Shown one piece after another: positions 21,182-31,926 of a stretch of 64,000 nt of DNA. The DNA lies in NCBI GenBank assembly GCA_036785325.1, contig JAXIVH010000165.1, positions 45,001-109,000 of the forward strand, given 5' to 3'. The stretch's first letter is position 1; the number at the start of each line of letters is the position of its first letter. The stretch comes from Urophycis tenuis (lineage: Eukaryota; Chordata; Actinopteri; Gadiformes; Phycidae). Under the pieces are notes generated by a model that was not told where the DNA came from, did not search any database, and saw nothing but the letters and a program-made list of their open reading frames with translations. The position numbers and the translations under genes are program-made.

Positions 21182-23089
21182 TTATCCGGGGTCGGGTCGC
21201 GGGGGCAGCAGCCTGAGGAGGGAAGCCCAGACTTCCCTCTCCCCAGCCACTTCGTCCAGCTCTTCCGGGGGGATCCCGAGGCGTTCCCAGGCCAGCCGAG
21301 AGACATAGTCCCTCCAGCGTGTCCTGGGTCTTCCCCGGGGCCTCCTCCCGGAGGGACGTGCCCGGAACACCTCCCCAGGGAGGCGTCCAGGAGGCATCCT
21401 CACTAGATGCCCGAGCCACCGCAACTGGCTCCTCTCGATGCGGAGGAGCAGCGGTTCTACTCTGAGCCCCTCCCGGATGACCGAGCTTCTCACCCTATCT
21501 CTAAGGGAGAGCCCGGACACCCTGCGGAGGAAACTCATTTCGGCCGCTTGTATTCGCGATCTCGTTCTTTCGGTCACTACCCACAGCTCGTGACCATAGG
21601 TGAGGGTAGGAACGTAGATTGACCGGTAAATCGAGAGCTTCGCCTTTCGGCTCAGCTCCTTCTTCACCATGACGGACCGGTGCAGAGCCCGCATCACTGC
21701 CGACGCCGCACCGATCCGTCGGTCAATCTCCCGCTCCATCCTCCCCTCACTCGTGAACAAGACCCCGAGATACTTGAACTCCTCCACTTGAGGCAGAATC
21801 TCCTCCCCGACCCGGAGAGTGCACTCCACCCTTTTCCGGTCGAGAACCATGGCCTCGGATTTGGAGGTGCTGATCCTCATCCCAGCCGCTTCACATTCGG
21901 CTGCGAACCGCTCCAGTGAGAGCTGAAGGTCACGGCCCGATGAAGCCAACAGGACAAGATCATCTGCGAAAAGCAGTGACGCAATCCTGAGGCCACCGAA
22001 CCGTAACCCCTCAACGCCCTGGCTGCGCCTAGAAATTCTGTCCATAAAAGTTGTGAACAGAATCGGTGACAAAGGGCAGCCCTGGCGGAGGCCAACTCCC
22101 ACCGGAAACAGGCTCGACTTACTGCCGGCAATGCGGACCAAGCTCTGGCACCGGGAGTACAGGGACCCGATGGCCCGTAACAGCGGGCCCGGTACCCCAT
22201 ACTCCCAGAGCACCCCCCACAGGGCTCCCCGAGGGACACGGTCGAACGCCTTCTCCAAGTCCACAAAGCACATGTAGACTGGTTGGGCGAACTCCCATGC
22301 ACCCTCGAGGACCGCGCTAAGGGTATAGAGCTGGTCCACAGTTCCACGGCCGGAACGAAAACCACATTGCTCCTCCTGAATCCGAGGTTCGACTATCCTA
22401 CGGACCCTCCTCTCCAGGACCCCCGAATGGACCTTACCGGGGAGGCTAAGGAGTGTGATCCCCCTGTAGTTGGAGCACACCCTCCGGTCCCCCTTTTTGA
22501 AGAGGGGAACCACCACCCCGGTCTGCCAATCCAGAGGCACTGCCCCCGATGTCCACGCGATGCTGCAGAGACGTGTCAACCAAGACAGCCCCACAGCATC
22601 CAGGGCCTTTAGGAACTCAGGGTGGATCTCATCCACCCCCGGGGCCTTGCCGCCGAGGAGCTTTTTGACCACCTCGGCGATCTCAGCCCCGGAGATATGA
22701 GAGTCCCCCCCCGAGTCCCCAGACCCTGCTTCCTCAGTGGAAGGCGTGTTGGTGGGATTGAGGAGGTCTTCGAAGTATTCCCCCCACCGATTCACAACGT
22801 CCCGAGTCGAGGTCAGCAGCGCCCCGTCCCCCCCGTACACGGTGTTGACAGAGTACTGCTTCCCCCTCCTGAGACGCCGGATGGTGGTCCAGAACCTCCT
22901 CGAAGCCGTTCGGAAGTCCTTCTCCATGGCCTCACCAAACTCCTCCCACACCCGAGTTTTTGCCTCCGCAACCGCCGAAGCCGCGCCCCGCTTGGCCCGC
23001 CGGTACCCATCAGCTGCCTCAGGAGTCCCACGGGCCAAAAAGGCCCGGTAGGACTCCTTCTTCAGCTTGACGGCATCCCTTACCGCTGG
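21182..23089 (-). pseudogene. RTE-type LINE reverse transcriptase (5' truncated)
   Basis: An open frame of about 618 codons runs to the LINE 3' end without an internal stop. It carries GKAPGVDEIHPEFLK, the YRGITLLS block, a VDLEKAFDRVPR motif, LRQGCPLSP and the catalytic FADDLVLLA (near 21960). The endonuclease domain is absent and no natural start remains, because the copy is truncated at 23.1 kb. It is called a pseudogene for that reason; the RT domain itself looks intact. Confidence 0.88.
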
Positions 23090-23151
23090 GGTCCACCAGC
23101 GGTAAGGGATTACCGCTGGTGGACCATATGGCGACTATATTAATACATAAT

Positions 23152-23329
23152 ACATATTTTTATTTTTGGTACCCTGGCTGCTACGGGGACCCAATTTCCC
23201 TTTGGGGATGAATAAAGTCGTTCAAAGTCTTATCTCTATGAAGGTAACATTATTGCCATTAGAGAGTAAGGACCTCGTTTTACAGGCAGTGTATTCCTTC
23301 CATGGTACATGTCATTTCTACACTCATCT
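23152..23329. other. Short spacer, nothing recognised
   Basis: AT-rich flank between the LINE target duplication and the 21-bp satellite. Confidence 0.4.
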
Positions 23330-25520
23330 GTCCTGGTGTCCTGCTGTACCAGTGATGTGTTCTTCTGTACCAGTGACATGTTCCCCTGTACCAGTGATGT
23401 GTTCCCCTGTACCAGTGACATGTTCCCCTGTACCAGTGACGTGTTCCTCTGTACCAGTGACATGTTCCCCTGTACCAGTGACGTGTTCCTCTGTACCAGT
23501 GATGTGTTCCCCTGTACCAGTGGTGTGTTCCACTGTACCAGTGACATATTCCCCTGGAGCAGTGACGTGTTCCCCTGTACCAGTGAGATGTTCCCCTGTA
23601 CCAGTGACATGTTCCCCTGGACCAGTGACGTGTTCCCCTGTACCAGTGACATGTTCCCCTGGACCAGTGACGTGTTCCCCTGTACCAGTGACATGTTCCC
23701 CTGTACCAGTGACGTGTTCCCCTGTACCAGTGACGTGTTCCTCTGTACCAGTGACGTGTTCCTCTGTACCAGTGATGTGTTCCCCTGTACCAGTGACATG
23801 TTCCCCTGTACCAGTGATGTGTTCCTCTGTACCAGTGACGTGTTACTCTGGACCAGTGACATGTTCCCCTGTACCAGTGACGTGTTCCCCTGTACCAGTG
23901 ACATGTTCCCCTGTACCAGTGACGTGTTCTTCTGTACCAGTGACATGTTCCTCTGTACCAGTGATGTGTTCCCCTGTACCAGTGGTGTGTTCCACTGTAC
24001 CAGTGACATACTCCCCTGGAGCAGTGACGTGTTCCCCTGTACCAGTCAGATGTTCCCCTGTACCAGTGACATGTTCCCCTGGGCCAGTGACGTGTTCCCC
24101 TGTACCATTGACATGTTCCCCTGGACCAGTGACGTGTTCCCCTGTACCAGTGACATGTTCCCCTGTACCAGTGACATATTCCCCTGTACCATTGATGTGT
24201 TCCCCTGTACCAGTGACATGTTCCCCTGTACCAGTGACGTGTTCTCCTGTACCAGTGACGTGTTCCCCTGTACCAGTGAGATGTTCCCCTGTACCAGTGA
24301 CATGTTCCCCTGGACCAGTGACGTGTTCCCCTGTACCAGTGACGTGTTCCCCTGTACCAATGACATGTTCCCCTGTACCATTGATGTGTTCCCCTGTACC
24401 AGTGACATGATCCCCTGTACCAGTGACGTGTTCCCCTGTACCAGTGACGTGTTCCTCTGTACCAGTGACATGTTCCCCTGTACCAGTGACATGTTCCCCT
24501 GTACCAGTGACGTGTTCCTCTGTACCAGTGATGTGTTCCCCTGTACCAGTGGTGTGTTCCACTGTACCAGTGACATATTCCCCTGGAGCAGTGACGTGTT
24601 CCCCTGTACCAGTGAGATGTTCCCCTGTACCAGTGACATGTTCCCCTGGACCAGTGACGTGTTCCCCTGTACCAGTGACATGTTCCCCTGGACCAGTGAC
24701 GTGTTCCCCTGTACCAGTGACATGTTCCCCTGTACCAGTGACGTGTTCCCCTGTACCAGTGACGTGTTCCTCTGTACCAGTGACGTGTTCCTCTGTACCA
24801 GTGATGTGTTCCCCTGTACCAGTGACATGTTCCCCTGTACCAGTGATGTGTTCCTCTGTACCAGTGACGTGTTACTCTGGACCAGTGACATGTTCCCCTG
24901 TACCAGTGACGTGTTCCCCTGTACCAGTGACATGTTCCCCTGTACCAGTGACGTGTTCTTCTGTACCAGTGACATGTTCCTCTGTACCAGTGATGTGTTC
25001 CCCTGTACCAGTGGTGTGTTCCACTGTACCAGTGACATACTCCCCTGGAGCAGTGACGTGTTCCCCTGTACCAGTGAGATGTTCCCCTGTACCAGTGACA
25101 TGTTCCCCTGGGCCAGTGACGTGTTCCCCTGTACCATTGACATGTTCCCCTGGACCAGTGACGTGTTCCCCTGTACCAGTGACATGTTCCCCTGTACCAG
25201 TGACATATTCCCCTGTACCATTGATGTGTTCCCCTGTACCAGTGACATGTTCCCCTGTACCAGTGACGTGTTCTCCTGTACCAGTGAGATGTTCCCCTGT
25301 ACCAGTGACATGTTCCCCTGGACCAGTGACGTGTTCCCCTGTACCAGTGACGTGTTCCCCTGTACCAATGACATGTTCCCCTGTACCATTGATGTGTTCC
25401 CCTGTACCAGTGACATGATCCCCTGGACCAGTGACGTGTTCCCCTGTACCAGTGATGTATTCCCCTGTACCAGTGATGTGTTCCCCTGTACCAGTGACAT
25501 GTTCCCCTGGACCAGTAGTA
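23330..25520. repeat. 21-bp satellite with 1029-bp higher-order period
   Basis: About 104 copies of a 21-bp unit (ccagtgacatgttcccctgt plus one base). Marker variants recur exactly 1029 bp (49 units) apart, for example cactgtacc at 23531/24560 and 23993/25022, so a large block was duplicated. The period keeps frames of 747 codons (plus) and 526 codons (minus) open; these are artefacts. Confidence 0.95.
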
Positions 25521-25539
25521 TCCCTAGGTGGGCTGTAGG

Positions 25540-26150
25540 GGTCAGTGTTTGACAATCCAATTCCTGGACAACCTCTCTCAGCCTCTCTATGCTGAGCTGA
25601 GGCAACTCAGGAGCACGTTCAGCCACAGGCTCACTCAGCCACGTGCCTCAAGGCGCTTGGGGGGCTCTTTCATCCCATCAGCTATCAGACCCTACAACAC
25701 CTCAACCACCCGCTCCCAATGTCTCGATAGCCCCAACACCTCCTGATTATGGACTAAACACCACACCGCACACCTCAGGACTGTCTGTTGCTTAAACCAT
25801 TGTTATTTATGTCTTCTTTCATTACCTTTGAAATCCTGTACATTTGCACATTTACTTTGCACAATTTACATCTGCACATTTATATTCATGTTTACACCTC
25901 AGTCAGACTCATTGACCAATTGCACAGTTCACCTTCAATAGTATGATTACTATGTATGTATATAGTAGGTTTTATTTTCATCTCATTCTAAGAGCTCTCA
26001 TATAATTTCATCTTAATTTAGGTAAATCTATTCATTGTTTGTTGTTTATACTCTGGTCTTTTAGTGCACTCCTTTATCCCACTGTACTGCTGGTCAATGT
26101 GAATTTCTCCTAAGGGGGATTAATAAAGGAATATCTTATCTTAATCAGTT
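25540..26150 (+). mobile_element. 3' end of an L2-type LINE
   Basis: A short frame reads like the C terminus of fish L2 ORF2 (STFSHRL ... RRLGGSFIPSAIRPYN), then a TGCACA-rich 3' UTR and an ataaaggaatatcttatctt tail. It resembles the end of the L2 copy at 35.0-35.58 kb; the rest of the element is missing. Confidence 0.7.
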
Positions 26151-26184
26151 GACTTTCTCCGCCTAAGCTTTAATTGTCTTCTTC

Positions 26185-27268
26185 CGGGGGACCAATCACA
26201 TGTGTTGACGTTAAGGATGGCAGGACCAATCACATGTGTTGACGTTAAGGATGGCAGGACCAATCACATGTGTTGACGTTAAGGATGGCAGGACCAATCA
26301 CATGTGTTGACGTTAAGGATGGCAGGACCAATCACATCTGTTGACATTAAGGATGGCAGGACCAATCACATGTGTTGATGTTAAGGATGGCAGGACCAAT
26401 GACATGTGTCGACGTTAAGGATGGCAGGACCAATCACATGTGTTGACGTTAAGGATGGCAGGACCAATCACATCTGTTGACATTAAGGATGGCAGGACCA
26501 ATCACATCTGTTGACATTAAGGATGGCAGGACCAATCACATGTGTTGATGTTAAGGATGGCAGGACCAATCACATGTGTCGACGTTAAGGATGGCAGGAC
26601 CAATCACATGTGTTGACGTTAAGGATGGCAGGACCAATCACATCTGTTGACATTAAGGATGGCAGGACCAATCACATGTGTTGACGTTAAGGATGGCAGG
26701 ACCAATCACATCTGTTGACATTAAGGATGGCAGGACCAATCACATCTGTTGACATTAAGGATGGCAGGACCAATCACTTGTGTTGACATTAAGGATGGCA
26801 GGACCAATCACATGTGTCGACGTTAAGGATGGCAGGACCAATCACATGTGTTGACGTTAAGGATGGCAGGACCAATCACATCTGTTGACATTAAGGATGG
26901 CAGGACCAATCACATCTGTTGACATTAAGGATGGCAGGACCAATCACATGTGTTGATGTTAAGGATGGCAGGACCAATCACATGTGTCGACGTTAAGGAT
27001 GGCAGGACCAATCACATGTGTTGACGTTAAGGATGGCAGGACCAATCACATCTGTTGACATTAAGGATGGCAGGACCAATCACATGTGTTGACGTTAAGG
27101 ATGGCAGGACCAATCACATCTGTTGACATTAAGGATGGCAGGACCAATCACATCTGTTGACATTAAGGATGGCAGGACCAATCACTTGTGTTGACATTAA
27201 GGATGGCAGGACCAATCACATCTGTTGACATTAAGGATGGCAGGACCAATCACATGTGTCGACCTTAA
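26185..27268. repeat. 34-bp satellite containing a copia LTR end
   Basis: About 32 copies of a 34-bp unit: tgttgacgttaaggatggca plus gaccaatcacatg. The 20-bp part equals the first bases of the copia LTR at 52214. The array runs directly into a longer piece of that LTR. Variants recur 408 bp (12 units) apart. Confidence 0.92.
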
Positions 27269-27418
27269 GGATGGCAGCTTTCTCATACGTTGCACTCAGA
27301 GAGAAATAGTTGGGACAGAGACGATGAACTCTTTAACCCTTGGGCATAATTTATTTTTCTCATTTTCTCACTTGAACAACTCAAACACTTGTGCATCAGG
27401 TGAACACACCCTCATAGG

Positions 27419-27420
<2 letters not shown>
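27258..27420 (-). mobile_element. Copia LTR fragment
   Basis: It matches 52217-52370 closely (cttaaggatggcag, gttgcactcagagagaaat, gcatcaggtgaac). It ends at an (AT)n tract. This is a truncated LTR without an internal region. Confidence 0.75.
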
Positions 27421-27484
<64 letters not shown>

Positions 27485-27690
27485 TATATACACTCCCACT
27501 TGTACTCAGGTTGCTGTACTCTAATACATTTTTTTAACAAACAAAAAGAAATTGAAAAAGCAATGATATCTGCCATCTCTTCAGTACGCCAGGGTTACTT
27601 TCCCATCATCGATCTTATGGAGTGGTACGTTATGGAGTGGTACGTTATGGAGTGGTACGTTATGGAGTGGTACGTTATGTCCACGTGCTT
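27421..27690. repeat. (AT)n tract and a 15-bp four-copy repeat
   Basis: (AT)n at 27421-27482; four copies of tatggagtggtacgt near 27617-27678. Confidence 0.9.
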
Positions 27691-27811
27691 ACACGCTGTC
27701 TGCTCACAGGGTGTTTGGCTAGGGCGATTGTTCCCTGGTTGTCCTCATACACTACTGCCTTTGTATATTTAGTATTATCAATACCCTCCAGTAGCTGCTC
27801 TAGATATATAC

Positions 27812-28107
27812 TGTGGCGAGCGGCAGAAATAACTACGAACTCCGGATTTCTGATAACTCACAGCTCCTTTTTATTGCTTGTTCCCAACCTCGACAGAGCA
27901 TGGCATCCTGCATCAGAACTGAAGCTGTCTACAACCAAAAATCTCTTCCTTCCCCTTACACAACGGCAGATCAAAAGAAGCCTGAAAAACCAACAAGCGC
28001 TCCTAAAACGCGCGAACACACAACCAAAAACTCCTGAACACAGACTTCTGGGTCGTGCCCTTAAAGGGACCATTCCTCATTTTACAGTTACAGCCCCAGT
28101 CGCTACA
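27812..28107 (-). repeat. 3' LTR of Gypsy-2
   Basis: TG...CA ends, 296 bp, with AATAAA inside in minus sense. A G-rich tract precedes it (minus sense). No partner LTR is found at the 5' end. Confidence 0.75.
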
Positions 28108-28304
28108 TTGCCCCACCAGCGTGTCGCCCGTCCCGGCGACTACAAGCTCACACATAGTCCTCAAAGCGACGGGAAGGCCGCCTCTGCCGCTGTCGAGCCT
28201 CTCTCCGCGCAGACCTCTCCCCCCCGCTGTCCATCTCCCCTCCTGCAGTGCCGGGTGCGCTTGCGGAAGGCGGTGGGGGGAAACCCTGTGAGCTGGGGGC
28301 ATTG

Positions 28305-29622
28305 TCAACCTCTGCTGCTTTTGCATGGGGCCGAACGGTCCCTGTGCAGCACCACTACCCGCCCCCGGACAGACATCCTCACCCGATACACCACATCGGA
28401 CAGCTGCTCCAGCACCTCACAGGGGCCCACCCACTTGCTAGTCAGCTTAGGCGAAATGCCTTTCTTTCGGGTTGGATTGTAAACCCACACCTTCTCTCCA
28501 GGCGAGAAGGGGCGGCCCCGACAGTGGGCGTCGTATGCCTGTTTCTGTTTCTCCCCAGCCTGATCCTGGCGCCGACGGGCAAAGTCATGCGCCTCCGTCA
28601 GCTGCTGCCGTAGGCTGTGCAGGTATTCCCTGCCGGGCTCTCCAGGGAGGTCAGGGCAGGGGGGGCTGCCAAAGGCTAGGTCCACAGGAGTCCGCAACTC
28701 CCTTCCGAACATGAGAGTGGCGGGTGTGCACCCAGTGCTCTCCTGCACTGCTGATCGGTACGCCATCATTATCAGGGGCAGGTGACGGTCCCAATCACGC
28801 TGGTGTCGCTCGACCACGATGGCCAACTGTGTGGACAGCGTCCGATTGAACCTCTCCACCAATCCATCACTCTGGGGGTGAAGAGGCGTCGTCCGGGTCT
28901 TTGTCACCCCCATGAGCTTACACACCTCGGCGAACACTTGTGCTTCAAAGTTCCGCCCCTGATCGCTGTGCAACTCCTCAGGCACACCGAATCGGCAGAA
29001 CATCTCACACACCAATCTCTCAGTTGAGTTATGGCACTCTGGTCGGGAACCGCGTAGGCCTCCGGCCACTTAGTGAAATAGTCCATGGCCACGAGGACGT
29101 AGCGGTTCCCGCCATCAGTCAGAGGAAATGGCCCAAGAATGTCCACGCCCACACGTCGCAGCAATGCACAAACAGTTCGGTGTCCTGCCTGCAGCCGGCC
29201 CAGTAGAACCTTTGTCGCAGTCTGTTTAGCGTCTTTGATACCCCAAAGTGTCCTGCCCCCACTGAACCATGCACAGCCTGTAACACCTGCTGGCGCCGGT
29301 CCTTGGGCACCAACAACTGCCAAACCGCTCCCCCTCGGCCTGGTGCCTGCCAGACATGATAGAGCAGTCCATCCCTTCGGGCCATAGCGGCCCACTGAGA
29401 GTAGTAAGCCTTAGTTTCCAATGACAGCGCTGAGACAGCTGGCCAACCGGGGCGTGCTTCCGCATTGACCCAATGCCCCACCCTGGCAAGAGTAGGGTCG
29501 GCTTCCTGTGCCGCCTGCCATTCCTGTCGCTCGACCGCTGTCATCCTCTGCTCCTCTGCTCCCTGAACCTGTGGCACCGCGGCCACTGGGACAATCAGTT
29601 GGTCTCGTTCTTCTTGCCGCAA
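28305..29622 (-). pseudogene. Gypsy-2 integrase fragments
   Basis: Frame 29622-29119 holds the zinc-binding part (VGAGHFGVSKTLNRL ... CC). After a frame break, 29069-28305 continues with HSDQGRNFEA, HPQSDGLVERFNR and a C-terminal chromatin-facing part. At least one shift separates them, so no functional integrase is made from this copy. Confidence 0.85.
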
Positions 29623-29735
29623 ACAGTGTCTGCACTCTGATGCCTCGCAGGGCCGTCGGGAGAGGGCGTCAGCATTGCATTGGAGTCGCCCTGCCCGATG
29701 CTGAACCTCAAAGTCGTAACTCTACAGGGCCTCAA

Positions 29736-31925
29736 TCATCTCGCTAATTGCCCTTCCGGTTCTCGGAAGGTGAGGAGCCACATCAGGGAAGCATGATCTG
29801 TCCGCAGGAGGAAGGACCGGCCGTAGAGGTAGGGCCGAAAGTGGTGAAGCGCCATGATGACTGCCAGTAGCTCACGTCGGGTGACGCAGTAGTTGCGCTC
29901 CGCTCGATGTAGGGCGCGGCTGTAGTAGGCCACCACTCTTTCTCCCTCCTCTCTCTCCTGTGACAGGACCGCCCCCAGCCCCGTGTCGCTGGCGTCTGTA
30001 TCAACGATGAAGCGGCACCCTGGGTCGGGGAGTGCCAGGATGGGAGCGGTGGTCAAGGCTTCACGCAGGCGGGTGAAAGCAGCCTCGCAGCTCTCGTTCC
30101 ACTCGAACTTCCGCCCCTTGTCAGTGAGGCGATGTAGCGGGCTGGCGGTGGATGCGAAGTCGCGCACGAAACGTCGGTAGTATGAAGCTAGACCCAGAAA
30201 GCTGCGCACCGCACCGACACTTCTGGGAACCTGCCAGTTCCTGACTGCCTCCACCTTTGCTGGATCGGTGCCCACGCCGTTGGGCCCCACCACGTGCCCC
30301 AGAAACTTGGTCTCGCGTTGTAGGAGGTTGCACTTCTTGGGATGTAGGCGCAATCCCGCCCCCCGAATGGCGCTGAAGACCTGACGCAGATTTACCAGCG
30401 CCCTCTCAAAGTCAGTGGCGTGGACCAACAGGTCGTCGAGGTAGACCACACATTGGTTCCGGGGAATGTGGGCCAGCACTCTCTCCATCAACCTCTCAAA
30501 GGTGGCGGGAGCGTTGCAGAGGCTGAACGGCATCACCCTGAACTGCCAAAGTCCCTGTCCGAAGGTGAAAGCCGTTTTGGGGCAGTCCTCTGGCGCTAGC
30601 TCCACCTGCCAGTAGCCACTTCTCAAGTCCAGGGAACTGAACCATTGCGACCCTGCGATGTGGTCCAGGGCATCGTCAATGCGGGGCAGGGGGTAGGAGT
30701 CTTTGCGGGTCATTGCGTTCAGGCGCCGGAAGTCTACACAGGGCCTCCACGTGCCGTCCTTCTTCCGCACTAGGATAGCAGGGGAAACCCACGGGCTAGT
30801 AGAAGGCTCTATCACCCCTGCAGCGGACATGGCCTGAACCAGCTGCTCGGCGGCCTCTCGCTTAGCGAGCGGGAGTCGATAGGGACGTAGGCGAATGGGT
30901 GCGGCAGTACCGGTGTCGATGGTGTGCTGCACCAGCCCTGTCCGGGTGCACTCATCGTCTCTGGCGGCAAAGATGTCCAGGAACTTTTGAAGCAGATCCC
31001 TCATCTGTGCGCTCTGTTGTGGGTCTAGCTGCTCACTGCTCCGCTGTTCGAGTTCTTGGACTGCCTGGATGGTCTCGGGGGAGGGCGGTGGCCGATCCTT
31101 TGCAGGGCCCTCCGGCGTGGTGGAGTTAGAAGCAGGGGTGGCGTGATGGTGTTGCCCATGCTGTGGCTGCAGCTGCGGGGTGGCTTCAGTTGGGTTGCTG
31201 CTGCTGGGCTGCCGCTGCCGGACCGCTGCTGGTGGGGCTGGATCCCCACTGCCGGACCGCTGCTGACAAACTGCTGCTGTCGAACTGCCGCTGATGGACC
31301 ACTGCCGCTGGGATGTTGCTGCCCCCGGGCCACGGCTGCTGCTGCACCGCCGCTGTCGGGCCACCACCGCTGGACCGCCGCTGATGGGCCACCACCGCTG
31401 GGCCCCCGCCGGCGAGCCACCGCCGCTGGACCGCCGCCGCTGGACTGCCGCCGCTGGACCGCCGCCGATGGGCCACCACCGCTGGGCCCCCGCCGGCGAG
31501 CCACCGCCGCTGCCAGACCGCCGCTGGTGGAGCCGGATCACCACTGCCGGGCCGCTGCTGAGGCACCGCCGCCGCCCCCGAGCCGCCACTGCTGCACCGC
31601 CGCTGTCGGACTGTTGCTGCTGGACTGCCGCTGCTGGCCGGCCGCTGCTGGACCGCTGCCGGTGGGCCACCACCGCTGGGCCCCCGCCGGCGGACCACCG
31701 CCGCTGCCGGACCACCGCCGCTGGGTCGCCGCCGCTGGACCGCTGCCGGTGGAGCCGGACCCCCACTGCCGGACCGCTGCCGGTGGAGCCGGACCCCCAC
31801 TGCCGGACCACTGCTGCACCGCTCGCGCGCGTCCCACCCTCCCCCTCTCCCGTCGACGCTGGAGAGGTAGGGTCTCCGTCCCAATGTGGATGACTCTCTT
31901 TGCTATGTCCACCACGGCTCCCCAA
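29736..31925 (-). pseudogene. Gypsy-2 reverse transcriptase and RNase H with repetitive linker
   Basis: RT is recognised by RKKDGTWRPCVDFRRLN, WFSSLDLRSGYWQVE, YLDDLLV (near 30440) and the RNase H start IVDTDASDTGLGAVLS. The upstream 31.1-31.85 kb is a Gly/Ala/Pro/Gln-rich repeat that stays open in all frames. The start is created by the L2 junction and is not a genuine initiation site. Confidence 0.85.
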
Positions 31926-31926
31926 C

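Larger units (their letters stand above)
14227..23138 (-). mobile_element. 5'-truncated RTE-type (Rex3-like) LINE, split by a Gypsy insertion
   Basis: A 13-bp target duplication (attaatacataat) flanks the unit at 14214-14226 and 23139-23151. On the minus strand the element ends in a GATG repeat tail, cut by the Gypsy element at 14244-21165. RTE/Rex3-type LINEs with (GATG)n tails are known from fish. The 5' half (endonuclease) is missing. The extreme 5' end (23090-23125) is a perfect 16-bp inverted repeat around a 4-bp loop, like a snap-back made during insertion. Confidence 0.85.

Noticed and set aside
23309..25552. 747-codon plus frame and 526-codon minus frame
   Set aside because: Produced by the 21-bp satellite, whose period keeps frames open on both strands; only the end of the minus frame enters L2 sequence.
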